5,456 nucleotides of DNA from Limnoglobus sp. GTDB taxonomy: Bacteria > Planctomycetota > Planctomycetia > Gemmatales > Gemmataceae. Both the position numbers and the translations under genes were made by a program. The DNA is taken from the NCBI GenBank assembly GCA_025353985.1, contig JANXNT010001171.1, positions 1-5,456 of the forward strand, in the 5' to 3' direction. Below are positions 1 to 5,456 of the stretch, in pieces (within the stretch, counting starts at the first letter, position 1; every line of letters begins with the position of its first letter). The notes beneath the pieces were generated by a model, which worked only from the letters and a program-made list of their open reading frames with translations, was not told where the DNA came from and ran no database searches.

Positions 1-15
1 TGACCGCGAAGAGAT

Positions 16-693
16 TCATGGGCTGCCTTGCGGGTTCGCGGTGGGGGTGGTTTCAGTGGGCAGTGGCGTCGGGCCTTTCGGCTTCTCTTTGGCTGCGTCT
101 TCGAGGTCTTCGTCGCGCACCGCTGGGCCGGCGAGCGCATCGTAAATGACCAGCAAATTCAGCACTCCGGCAATCAGGGTGTACACCCAACCGAGATCCC
201 AACGCTTGTTGCCGTCGCGCTGGAGCTTGTTGAGTTCGTCTTCGCTCGGAGTGCTCATGTAAGTGCGAATGACGGGCAGGCCGTTCGCCTTCGGCACCGC
301 ATCCGGGTCGGACGCGAAGTACTGCACGACGGCGGGCCACGCGGCCACACCGATCCAGAACTGGCCGAGAAACTGCGGCCGATACGCGAGCGACTTGGCC
401 ACGCCGCCGAGTTTTGTCGCAATAAACGGCATTTCGGTATCGGGCAACTTGCTCGCGTTCGGCAGCCAAACGTTCTTCATCTGGCCCATCGCCATGCCGT
501 AAAAGAACAGCGCGTAGATGCAGATGAAGAACAGCAACCCTTTCGCCACGCGACCTTGCAAAATCTGCCCGAGACCCGGAAACAGGTAGCTAAGTAGCGC
601 CGCTAATGGGTCCAGCGGGCGGGTATTCGTTATCGTCGAAGGCTGAGCCATCGGGGAAAGTCTCGGCAGGTTCGTCTGCGTGTGGAAGGCCAT
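16..693 (-). CDS. DUF6677-like small multi-pass membrane protein
   Basis: The product is a 225-residue predicted inner-membrane protein of unknown function. A hydrophobic stretch at about 28-47 carries the motif FPGLGQILQGR, typical of TM2/DUF6677-like proteins. Clear membrane segments follow at about 49-70 (GLLFFICIYALFFYG), 108-127 and 168-189. The loop between the first and second segments is polar, and the last 35 residues form a charged, proline- and threonine-rich tail that is probably cytoplasmic and disordered. The family resemblance is from memory of planctomycete proteins. Neither possible start has a clear Shine-Dalgarno sequence. The longest start is at 693, and an in-frame ATG at 651 (MAQPSTITN) would remove 14 residues while leaving the hydrophobic core intact. 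A minus-strand promoter lies just upstream at 734-762. Codon use and GC (about 68% in one sampled line) match the window's other chromosomal gene. No function can be assigned. Confidence 0.8.
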   Translation of the reverse strand: MAFHTQTNLPRLSPMAQPSTITNTRPLDPLAALLSYLFPGLGQILQGRVAKGLLFFICIYALFFYGMAMGQMKNVWLPNASKLPDTEMPFIATKLGGVAKSLAYRPQFLGQFWIGVAAWPAVVQYFASDPDAVPKANGLPVIRTYMSTPSEDELNKLQRDGNKRWDLGWVYTLIAGVLNLLVIYDALAGPAVRDEDLEDAAKEKPKGPTPLPTETTPTANPQGSP

Positions 694-733
694 TCGCCCA
701 GCACCGAGCCGGATTTATCCGAGCGATCCGGTC

Positions 734-762
734 AGTATACGCTTCCACCGATCGTGTGCCAC
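734..762 (-). promoter_or_regulatory. Predicted sigma-70-type promoter for the DUF6677-like gene
   Basis: Read on the minus strand, a -35 box GTGGCA (757-762, 4 of 6 to consensus) is separated by 17 bases from a -10 box TATACT (734-739, 5 of 6). Transcription would start near 727, leaving a leader of about 34 bases to the ATG at 693 or about 76 to the ATG at 651. It is the best promoter-like match I found in the divergent gap. Confidence 0.45.
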
Positions 763-929
763 CCGAGCAGGGAAATGCAAAACTCCGGCAGAAGCCAGAA
801 TTCGTGTGGATCGAGTCTGGATAGATCTAGTTTTGTACGGTTGGTTCCCATCTGATAAAACGAAAGAACTCCGGGTAGAAAACAGTCCGCGAGACGCTCG
901 CAACATTCGACGAACAGCAAGAAGTCAAA

Positions 930-2156
930 ATGGCACAATTGCTCGGAATAAGAATCCAGAACTATCGTTCGCTGGTCGATTTGACACTCGGCCAAGTTGC
1001 GTTCAGCCAAGGCGAACCACTGCCAAAACTGATGTGCTTTATCGGTCAAAATGGATGCGGAAAGTCGTCACTGCTCGATGCGTTCGCATTCATGGCCGAC
1101 TGTTTGCGTGAAGGCGTCGATATCGCTTGCGACAAGCCACAACGTGGTGGATTCTCGAATTTAAGAACGAAGAACAGTAACTCTCCAATCCAGTTCGACC
1201 TCTACTATCGTGAAGAATCCGATTCGAGGCCTATTACATACCATTTTGCAATCAATGAACAGAATGGGGCCCCAGTCGTATCCGAAGAAAAACTTCAACA
1301 ACGGCATAAGGGCCAGAAACAAGGAAGGCCGTATCCATTTCTCGATCTTGCAAACGGCACAGGCAACGTTTGGTCTGGACAATCGTCGGAAGCGGAAGAA
1401 GGTACAAAAAAAGACTCCGTGCGGCTCAGCGACCGGGCGAAACTGGCTATTACGACACTCGGCCAGTTATCGGAGCACGAACGGATCGTTGGCCTGCGTA
1501 CGTATCTGGAAAGCTGGTATTTGTCGTACTTCGTCCCGGAACTGGCACGGAAGCTCGCACAAGCCGGCGCACACAAACACCTCGATCGCACGGGCGAAAA
1601 CCTCGGGAATTACGTTCAGTATCTTGAGAGAAATCATAAAGCTCGCTTCAAAAACATCCTCGATAAAATTGCAAAGAGGATTCCTGGTATCGTGTCGATT
1701 ACTCACAAACAGAGCGACGATGGAAGGCTTTTGTTGCAGTTCAACGAACGAGGCTACACGAACCCTTTTTTTCAACAAAGTATGTCCGATGGCACACTGA
1801 AAATGTTTGCATACCAATTGCTGCTGGAAGACCCCGAACCGCATTCATTTATCGGTATCGAAGAACCGGAAAACGGCCTATACCACAAATTACTCGAGCA
1901 ACTGGCCGGAGAATTTCGCCGTCATGCAGAAAAATCGAAAGGTCGCACCCAAATTCTTGTCACTACCCATTCGCCATATTTTGTGGATGCTCTCACTCCG
2001 GAACAAGTTTGGATTCTCAATAAAAATCAACAAGGACATACAATAGCAACATCGACGAAATCGATGCCTGTCATCTGTCAAATGGCGGATGACAACATCC
2101 CTTTAGGTAGTCTTTGGTACAGCAACCACCTCGAAGAGGCCGATTTTGCATCATGA
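930..2156 (+). CDS. AAA family ATPase (ABC/SMC-like, OLD/RecF-type fold), partner of DUF4276 protein
   Basis: The 408-residue protein has the full set of ABC/SMC-type ATPase motifs. The N-terminus IRIQNYRSLVDL is the usual first strand of RecF/OLD-like ATPases. Walker A is GQNGCGKSS (39-47), with Lys45 and Ser46 for phosphate and magnesium. The signature-like loop SMSDGT is at 284-289. Walker B FIGIEEPENG (307-316) contains the likely catalytic Glu312. The switch histidine is His347 in VTTHSPYF. The middle (about 60-280) is a variable, partly helical insertion in place of a long coiled coil. Such proteins bind and hydrolyse ATP as dimers and commonly control a nuclease or other effector encoded next door. 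The ATG at 930 is preceded by AAGAAG (919-924), 5 bases away. The stop overlaps the next start as ATGA, so the two products are probably made together. Base composition is AT-richer than the flanking genes. No nuclease domain is fused to it. Biological role is inferred; ATPase identity is firm. Confidence 0.9.
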   Translation: MAQLLGIRIQNYRSLVDLTLGQVAFSQGEPLPKLMCFIGQNGCGKSSLLDAFAFMADCLREGVDIACDKPQRGGFSNLRTKNSNSPIQFDLYYREESDSRPITYHFAINEQNGAPVVSEEKLQQRHKGQKQGRPYPFLDLANGTGNVWSGQSSEAEEGTKKDSVRLSDRAKLAITTLGQLSEHERIVGLRTYLESWYLSYFVPELARKLAQAGAHKHLDRTGENLGNYVQYLERNHKARFKNILDKIAKRIPGIVSITHKQSDDGRLLLQFNERGYTNPFFQQSMSDGTLKMFAYQLLLEDPEPHSFIGIEEPENGLYHKLLEQLAGEFRRHAEKSKGRTQILVTTHSPYFVDALTPEQVWILNKNQQGHTIATSTKSMPVICQMADDNIPLGSLWYSNHLEEADFAS

Positions 2157-2782
2157 GACTACACATTTTGGTCGAAGGTCCATCCGAGGAAGCGTTCCTG
2201 AAAAACTGGCTACCGAGATTTCTGGGGCCGAGTCACACGTTCCGAGTCATCGTCCACCAGGGAAAAGGCAAACTGCCAAAAAATCTCGAATCCGAACCGG
2301 ACCGAAAGCATCGCGGGTTATTGGATCAGTTACCTGTGAAACTACGTGCATATGGAAAGCAGTTAAAACCCGACACAGATCGCGTCGTTGTGCTGGTCGA
2401 TCTCGATACCGATCACTGCGTCGATCTTCTCGCACAACTGAATATTGTTTTATCAACGTGCAATCCACCGCCGTACGTCATTTTTCGAATCGCAATCGAA
2501 GAGACGGAGGCGTTTTTTCTCGGTGATTCCTCTGCAATCAAACGAGCATATCCTTCAGCGAAAATTGCCAAACTGAAGAAACACGCCTTCGACTCGATTT
2601 GTGGAACATGGGAGAAATTACAGGAGATTATCAACGACGGTCTGGACAGTCCCGACAAGGTCGCATGGGCTTCGAGTATCGGCCAACATCTCGGAGTGAA
2701 GTTCAAAGGCAAGTCCGCAAACAAGTCGATGTCGTTCGTTAAATTCTGCGAAGGACTAAAACGAGCTTGCGGAGACAAATGA
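2153..2782 (+). CDS. DUF4276-type TOPRIM-like protein, putative effector
   Basis: The 209-residue protein resembles DUF4276. The first strand and acidic turn is LHILVEGPSEEAF (3-15), with Glu8 at the position of the TOPRIM glutamate. HQGKG follows at 35-39. A hydrophobic strand ends in the acidic motif VLVDLDTD (80-87, Asp83 and Asp85), matching the TOPRIM DxD. IAIEETEAFFLGD at 113-125 is the conserved acidic/aromatic block of the family. The C-terminal third is basic and helical and may bind nucleic acid. TOPRIM folds use these acidic residues to hold magnesium for nucleic-acid cleavage, so a nuclease or toxin-like effector is plausible but not shown. I chose the ATG at 2153 because it gives the family's normal N-terminus and overlaps the ATPase stop by ATGA. 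A longer in-frame start at 2114 would lie inside the ATPase gene. A purine-rich GAAGAGG (2133-2139) sits 13 bases upstream. It could alternatively be a regulator of the ATPase. Confidence 0.82.
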   Translation: MRLHILVEGPSEEAFLKNWLPRFLGPSHTFRVIVHQGKGKLPKNLESEPDRKHRGLLDQLPVKLRAYGKQLKPDTDRVVVLVDLDTDHCVDLLAQLNIVLSTCNPPPYVIFRIAIEETEAFFLGDSSAIKRAYPSAKIAKLKKHAFDSICGTWEKLQEIINDGLDSPDKVAWASSIGQHLGVKFKGKSANKSMSFVKFCEGLKRACGDK

Positions 2783-2812
2783 CTGCGTTACGATACGCCG
2801 CCCCGAATGCTC

Positions 2813-2840
2813 TTGACACGCCTGTCGCTTGCGGTATGGT
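2813..2840 (+). promoter_or_regulatory. Predicted sigma-70-type promoter of the FlgI-like lipoprotein gene
   Basis: A perfect -35 box TTGACA (2813-2818) is followed after 16 bases by the -10 box TATGGT (2835-2840, 4 of 6). Transcription starting near 2847 would give a GC-rich leader of about 110 bases before the ATG at 2958. It lies 31 bases after the stop of the DUF4276 gene. No terminator is visible between the two, so some read-through from the upstream pair is possible. Even so, the FlgI-like gene appears to have its own promoter. Confidence 0.6.
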
Positions 2841-2947
2841 TCGCCTGCTTAGCACAGGATTGGAACGGATGCGACGAGCCGGTGGGGAACCCGTGGGGGC
2901 GTTCTCCGGGTTGCGGTGGTCGCGTGCGATCTCGGCTTTGGCCGGGT

Positions 2948-2954
2948 AGGGGGG
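2948..2954 (+). promoter_or_regulatory. Shine-Dalgarno-like run deciding the FlgI-like start
   Basis: The purine run AGGGGGG ends 3 bases before the ATG at 2958. The spacing is short, but this ATG opens directly onto a lipoprotein signal peptide. The in-frame GTG at 2916 would add 14 residues without signal-peptide character (VACDLGFGRVGGT), so 2958 is preferred. Confidence 0.4.
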
Positions 2955-2957
2955 ACC

Positions 2958-4970
2958 ATGTTCCGTGCCGGAAATTTCACCGTTCTTGCGGCTATTGCCG
3001 TCATTCTCATCGCCGGTTGCACGGGCAAGAAGTCCCAGACGGTACGCCCGCAAGCGGCCGACGAACCGATCGATCGCAACGTCACTGCCAACGTCGGCGA
3101 AAAAACGGTGCCCTCGAACGTCGAGCCGATTGCCGTCTCGGCAGTGGGTCTCGTCTGGAAACTGCCCGGCACTGGCAGCATTGCTTCCGGCGAGTGGCGA
3201 CCGATGCTCGAACGCGATCTCCGCAAAAAGAAGCTGAATCCCAAGCAATTCCTCGACGACCCAAACAAAACCTGCTCGCTCGTGCTCGTCACGGCTTCGA
3301 TCCCGCCGGGTGCCCGCAAAGGCGATCCCGTCGATATCGACGTGGTGTTGCCGCGAGGCAGTTCGACGACGAGCCTGAAAAGCGGCGTGCTGTTCGAGTG
3401 CGATCTCGTAACGACGGAAGAGTCTGCGAACGTGCGCGATCAGATGATTCGCGGCGGTGCGGATGTTGCCGCGACGCCCGTTACGGGGAACACGTTGCTC
3501 GTCGGTCGGGCGCTGGTTCGTGCCGAAGGGCCGCTGGTTGCCGGCTCGAGTGACAACCGTGCGACACTCAAGGCGAGCTTCGTGCAAGATGTCGATTCGC
3601 CTGAGCCGGTCACATACACGATGGGCAAAGTCTGGGGCGGTGGCCGCGTTCTCGAAGATCGCCCGTATTGGCTCGTGCTCAACGAAAAGGACCGGAGCGC
3701 CCGGCTCGCGATGGAAGTCGCCGCACGGTTGAATGCGATTTTCCAACCGGCAGGCGACGCACGCAGCAAGGTAGCGAACGCGGTCACGAAGGACGTCATC
3801 ACGGTGAACGTGCCGTCGACATACCGATTGAATCACATGCGGTTCCTACTCGTTTCGCGGCAAATTCCGCTAACACCGGCGGGGCCGGATAGTCTGTATC
3901 GCAAGAAGCTCGAACAAGAATTACTCGAAGCCGACACGGCGGTGATCGCCGCGATCAAGCTCGAAGCACTCGGTGCGGAAAGTACGCAACCGCTACGGGT
4001 GGGGCTGCAAAGCACTTCGCCGTGGGTTCGCTTCCCCTCCGCCGAGGCACTCGCATACCTCGGTAACACGGCGGGTGTCGGCGAACTCGCACGCCTCTGC
4101 GAGCAACACGCCGCGCTTCGCACGCACTGCCTGACGGCACTCGCCACGCTCGACGACGGCGTCAGCACGGATCGTTTAGTCGAACTCATGGCACACCCCG
4201 ATGCAGGCTTGCGTTACGGTGCGTTCGTGGCATTGCGTTCGGCGAACGAGAACCACACCGCACTTAACGGCAAGCACGTTAAGAAGACATTCTGGCTGCA
4301 CCAAGTTGCACCGGATTCGCAAGCGATGATCCACCTGACGAGCAATCGCCGCTCCGAAATCGTGCTGTTCGGCAACGCCGGTCAGCTCGTGCCGCCGTTC
4401 TCGCTGCCACTCGGTCGCGATTATGTCGTGTCCGCAAAAGCGAGTGACACCGATGTGACAGTCACGCACATCGCGCAAGGCGCAGATGGGGCACAAGAAG
4501 TGAAAGTGCTGGTGAAACCGAACCTGGCCGCTGTGCTGAACGCGATGGGCGAGATGGGGGCCGGTTACTCGGAAGCGATCGAACTCGTGCGGAAACTCGA
4601 CACGGCGAAAGTCGTGGCGGGTGCGGTGATCCTCGATGCCGCACCGCGTGGAATGCCGACTGCTCAACTGGCACAGTTGGCCCGCACCGATGCGAACCTC
4701 GAACGGGCGAACGTCGAAGTGGCGCAATCGACGCAGGGTAACGACATTCAGCAAGCCGGTTACGACCTGCCGAGCGACGCCGAAGCGGTCAAGGAAAAAC
4801 CGGCCGCCGACGTGCCCCAACTGAACCGCAACCCCGGCCGCATCTTCAGCGCGAAGAAGCACCCATCCGAACCCGAAGCCGAAGTGTCACCACCGACACC
4901 CTCTGGCCCGACCGCAAAATCGATCGAAGGCAGCCTGGCCCGCAACCCCGGCAAGCTATTCGGGAAGTGA
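2958..4970 (+). CDS. FlgI-like (P-ring-like) lipoprotein with HEAT-like repeats
   Basis: The 670-residue protein starts with a signal peptide (charged Arg3, hydrophobic core to Ala19) ending in the lipobox LIAGC, with Cys21 as the predicted lipidated residue. It should therefore be exported and membrane-anchored. Residues about 56-300 resemble FlgI, the flagellar P-ring subunit. GLVWKLPGTGS (64-74) matches the GYGLVVGLNGTGD block. LVTASIPPGARKGDPVDIDV (110-129) matches the VTAELPPFARPGQ block. LVGRALVRAEGPLV (181-194) and VPSTYRLNHMRFLL (285-298) match later family blocks. Residues about 325-430 are helical pairs of HEAT type. A beta-rich stretch follows at about 444-520 and another helical stretch at about 520-585. 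The disordered tail carries RNPGRIF (624-630) and RNPGKLF (662-668). Ordinary FlgI is about 365 residues and is not a lipoprotein, and no flgH, flgJ or other flagellar gene is nearby. It may therefore be a structural or secretion-related envelope protein rather than a true P-ring. It has its own promoter and a strong terminator. Confidence 0.85.
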   Translation: MFRAGNFTVLAAIAVILIAGCTGKKSQTVRPQAADEPIDRNVTANVGEKTVPSNVEPIAVSAVGLVWKLPGTGSIASGEWRPMLERDLRKKKLNPKQFLDDPNKTCSLVLVTASIPPGARKGDPVDIDVVLPRGSSTTSLKSGVLFECDLVTTEESANVRDQMIRGGADVAATPVTGNTLLVGRALVRAEGPLVAGSSDNRATLKASFVQDVDSPEPVTYTMGKVWGGGRVLEDRPYWLVLNEKDRSARLAMEVAARLNAIFQPAGDARSKVANAVTKDVITVNVPSTYRLNHMRFLLVSRQIPLTPAGPDSLYRKKLEQELLEADTAVIAAIKLEALGAESTQPLRVGLQSTSPWVRFPSAEALAYLGNTAGVGELARLCEQHAALRTHCLTALATLDDGVSTDRLVELMAHPDAGLRYGAFVALRSANENHTALNGKHVKKTFWLHQVAPDSQAMIHLTSNRRSEIVLFGNAGQLVPPFSLPLGRDYVVSAKASDTDVTVTHIAQGADGAQEVKVLVKPNLAAVLNAMGEMGAGYSEAIELVRKLDTAKVVAGAVILDAAPRGMPTAQLAQLARTDANLERANVEVAQSTQGNDIQQAGYDLPSDAEAVKEKPAADVPQLNRNPGRIFSAKKHPSEPEAEVSPPTPSGPTAKSIEGSLARNPGKLFGK

Positions 4971-4986
4971 GTTTGCAGAAGTCACA

Positions 4987-5028
4987 ACCAACGCCCGCGA
5001 ACAAATGTCCGCGGGCGTTGGTGTTTTT
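4987..5028 (+). terminator. Intrinsic terminator after the FlgI-like gene
   Basis: A perfect 13-bp GC-rich stem pairs 4987-4999 (accaacgcccgcg) with 5010-5022 across a 10-base loop. A run of five T residues (5024-5028) follows almost directly. It starts 17 bases after the stop codon at 4970 and should end the FlgI-like transcript. The T-run is on the plus strand only, so it acts mainly in the forward direction. Confidence 0.85.
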
Positions 5029-5136
5029 GGCGAGCGGTGTGGCGTAAGCCCACTGATCCAGCGACGGCCAATTCGCGATGCGTACGGATGACACAGTCAC
5101 CGGAAGAATCAGGGGGCTGACGCCCACTCGCTCGCC
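5029..5136. repeat. 108-bp element bounded by 29-nt imperfect inverted repeats
   Basis: The segment 5029-5057 (beginning ggcgagcg, ending cactgat) matches the reverse complement of 5108-5136 at 23 of 29 positions. The mismatches fall at repeat positions 9-12, 18 and 24. Each arm also has a small internal dyad (ggcgtaagcc; gggctgacgccc). About 50 bases of unrelated sequence lie between the arms. No open reading frame of interest is inside, and it begins right at the end of the terminator T-run. It resembles a small non-autonomous or REP/MITE-like intergenic repeat. I believe similar ggggctgacgccc-type repeats are common in Gemmata genomes, but I cannot check the copy number here. Confidence 0.5.
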
Positions 5137-5237
5137 TAAGAGCCGCACTTCTACACGACCATCGGGTTAGCAAAAAAATCCAGTACCCGCGAACCTCCCG
5201 TGAACCCGCCACATCACTTCCGTCGAGCAATCGACGC
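5137..5237. other. Non-coding spacer upstream of tRNA-Glu
   Basis: I see no credible gene here, and no convincing -35/-10 pair for the tRNA. The only visible structure is a short hairpin at 5221-5236: CGTCGA, loop GCAA (a GNRA tetraloop), TCGACG, ending 1 base before the tRNA. A seven-A run lies at 5172-5178. Transcription of the tRNA must start in this spacer or upstream of it, since the terminator at 4987-5028 should block read-through from the FlgI-like gene. Confidence 0.4.
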
Positions 5238-5309
5238 ACCCCGTTCGTCTAGCGGTTAGGACGCTGGCCTTTCAAGTCGGCAACAGGGGTTCAATTCCCC
5301 TACGGGGTA
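5238..5309 (+). tRNA. tRNA-Glu (anticodon TTC)
   Basis: A full cloverleaf can be drawn. The acceptor stem ACCCCGT (5238-5244) pairs with ACGGGGT (5302-5308). The D stem is GTCT/GGAC with loop agcggtta. The anticodon stem is CTGGC/GTCGG (5264-5268/5276-5280) with two G-T pairs. The anticodon loop is CTTTCAA, giving anticodon TTC at 5271-5273. The variable loop is CAAC, and the T arm is AGGGG-TTCAATT-CCCCT. The discriminator base is A5309. The 3' CCA is not encoded and must be added by tRNA nucleotidyltransferase. It reads GAA and, by wobble, GAG glutamate codons. Confidence 0.95.
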
Positions 5310-5345
5310 CTTCTGGAAATTGGGAATTCGGATTTCGGATTTGAG
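5310..5345. repeat. Degenerate 7-nt tandem repeat after tRNA-Glu
   Basis: From 5318 the spacer reads as four heptads: AATTGGG, AATTCGG, ATTTCGG, ATTTGAG. It sits between the two tRNA genes. The stretch ttgggaattcgga (5320-5332) occurs again exactly after the next tRNA gene. Function unknown; it looks like a slippage-generated intergenic repeat. Confidence 0.5.
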
Positions 5346-5350
5346 TAAAT

Positions 5351-5421
5351 GCGCCTGTGGTGTAGTGGCGGCACGCGACCTTGCCATGGTTGCAGTGTGG
5401 GTTCGATTCCCGCCAGGCGCT
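5351..5421 (+). tRNA. tRNA-Gly (anticodon GCC)
   Basis: The cloverleaf is complete. The acceptor stem GCGCCTG (5351-5357) pairs with CAGGCGC (5414-5420). The D stem is GTGT/GCAC and the D loop contains the conserved GG. The anticodon stem is CGACC/GGTTG (5376-5380/5388-5392). The anticodon loop is TTGCCAT, giving anticodon GCC at 5383-5385. The T arm is GTGGG-TTCGATT-CCCGC. The discriminator is T5421. The 3' CCA is not encoded. It reads GGC and GGT glycine codons, GGC being frequent in this GC-rich genome. It lies 41 bases after tRNA-Glu in the same direction, so the two are probably co-transcribed. Confidence 0.95.
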
Positions 5422-5427
5422 TTTAGA

Positions 5428-5456
5428 AATGCGGAGTTGGGAATTCGGAATGCGGA
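5428..5456. repeat. Degenerate 7-nt tandem repeat after tRNA-Gly (cut by window end)
   Basis: Four heptads in register can be read: AATGCGG, AGTTGGG, AATTCGG, AATGCGG, with a fifth beginning at the last base. The array continues past the window edge, so its length is unknown. It shares the 13-mer ttgggaattcgga (5437-5449) with the repeat after tRNA-Glu. Confidence 0.55.

Larger units (their letters stand above)
860..2790. other. Low-GC island carrying the ATPase/DUF4276 pair
   Basis: Hand counts of 60-base lines give 57% GC (1081-1140), 55% (1501-1560), 35% (1621-1680), 45% (1801-1860) and 43% (2521-2580) inside. The neighbouring genes give 68% (301-360), 67% (3481-3540) and 68% (4021-4080). 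The shift covers both genes of the pair and ends before the promoter of the next gene, so the borders given are approximate. I found no transposase, integrase, tRNA fragment or convincing flanking direct repeat at either edge. The simplest reading is horizontal acquisition of a two-gene cassette into an intergenic site. Confidence 0.55.

Noticed and set aside
28..597. A 189-residue plus-strand open frame opposite the DUF6677-like gene
   Set aside because: The opposite strand encodes a protein with clear membrane segments and a known family motif. This frame shows no such structure.
833..859. Possible promoter TTGTAC, 15 bases, GATAAA for the ATPase gene
   Set aside because: Only 3 of 6 and 4 of 6 consensus matches with short spacing. 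The pair needs a promoter in 694-929, but this candidate is too weak to annotate.
889..901. Small hairpin GCGAG-ACG-CTCGC in front of the ATPase gene
   Set aside because: Five base pairs with a 3-nt loop is expected by chance. No T-run or conserved motif follows.
2916..2957. Upstream GTG start for the FlgI-like protein
   Set aside because: It would put 14 non-hydrophobic residues ahead of a good lipoprotein signal peptide, and the ATG at 2958 has a purine-rich run just upstream.
2739..3836. A 365-residue open frame on the minus strand opposite the FlgI-like gene
   Set aside because: The translation is arginine/histidine-rich with no recognisable domain. It overlaps the strongly supported plus-strand lipoprotein gene and the DUF4276 3' end, as expected for an antisense shadow of GC-rich coding DNA.
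4176..4862. A 228-residue minus-strand open frame
   Set aside because: It lies wholly inside the FlgI-like gene and has low-complexity, Arg/His-rich composition without domains. It is treated as a shadow frame.
4982..5239. Minus-strand open frames in the region after the FlgI-like gene
   Set aside because: They cross the terminator, the inverted-repeat element and the tRNA 5' end, and show no protein-like features.

Overview
The window looks like chromosomal DNA from a planctomycete, most likely a Gemmata-type organism. I infer this from three things. The flanking genes are GC-rich (about 67-68% in sampled lines). A membrane protein resembles the planctomycete DUF6677 family, and a stand-alone FlgI-like lipoprotein lies without flagellar neighbours. 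The DNA near the tRNA genes also carries small dispersed-type repeats. This is recognition from memory, not a database result, so the genus is not settled.

Layout from left to right. Positions 16-693 (minus strand) encode a small multi-pass membrane protein of the DUF6677 type. A 236-base divergent gap follows, holding a good minus-strand promoter for that gene. Next is a two-gene plus-strand unit, 930-2156 and 2153-2782. The first gene is an ABC/SMC-like AAA ATPase (OLD/RecF-like architecture) and the second is a small DUF4276-type, TOPRIM-like protein. They overlap by the four bases ATGA and are clearly AT-richer than their surroundings (35-57% GC in sampled lines). After a 175-base gap with a well-formed promoter (TTGACA, 16 bases, TATGGT) comes 2958-4970. 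It encodes a 670-residue predicted lipoprotein with an N-terminal FlgI (flagellar P-ring)-like domain, a HEAT-like helical middle and a tail carrying a repeated NPG[RK][IL]F motif. A 13-bp intrinsic terminator closes it.

The right end is non-coding apart from two tRNA genes, tRNA-Glu(TTC) at 5238-5309 and tRNA-Gly(GCC) at 5351-5421. Between the terminator and tRNA-Glu lies a 108-bp element bounded by 29-nt imperfect inverted repeats. Each tRNA gene is followed by a degenerate 7-nt tandem repeat sharing the 13-mer ttgggaattcgga.

The ATPase/DUF4276 pair is the most interesting feature. Its translational coupling, different base composition, and insertion between two unrelated chromosomal genes fit a horizontally acquired ATPase plus TOPRIM-like effector module. 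That architecture is shared with known anti-phage systems such as PARIS and OLD/Gabija-type pairs. A defence role is inferred; the sequence itself shows only the motifs, the overlap and the composition.
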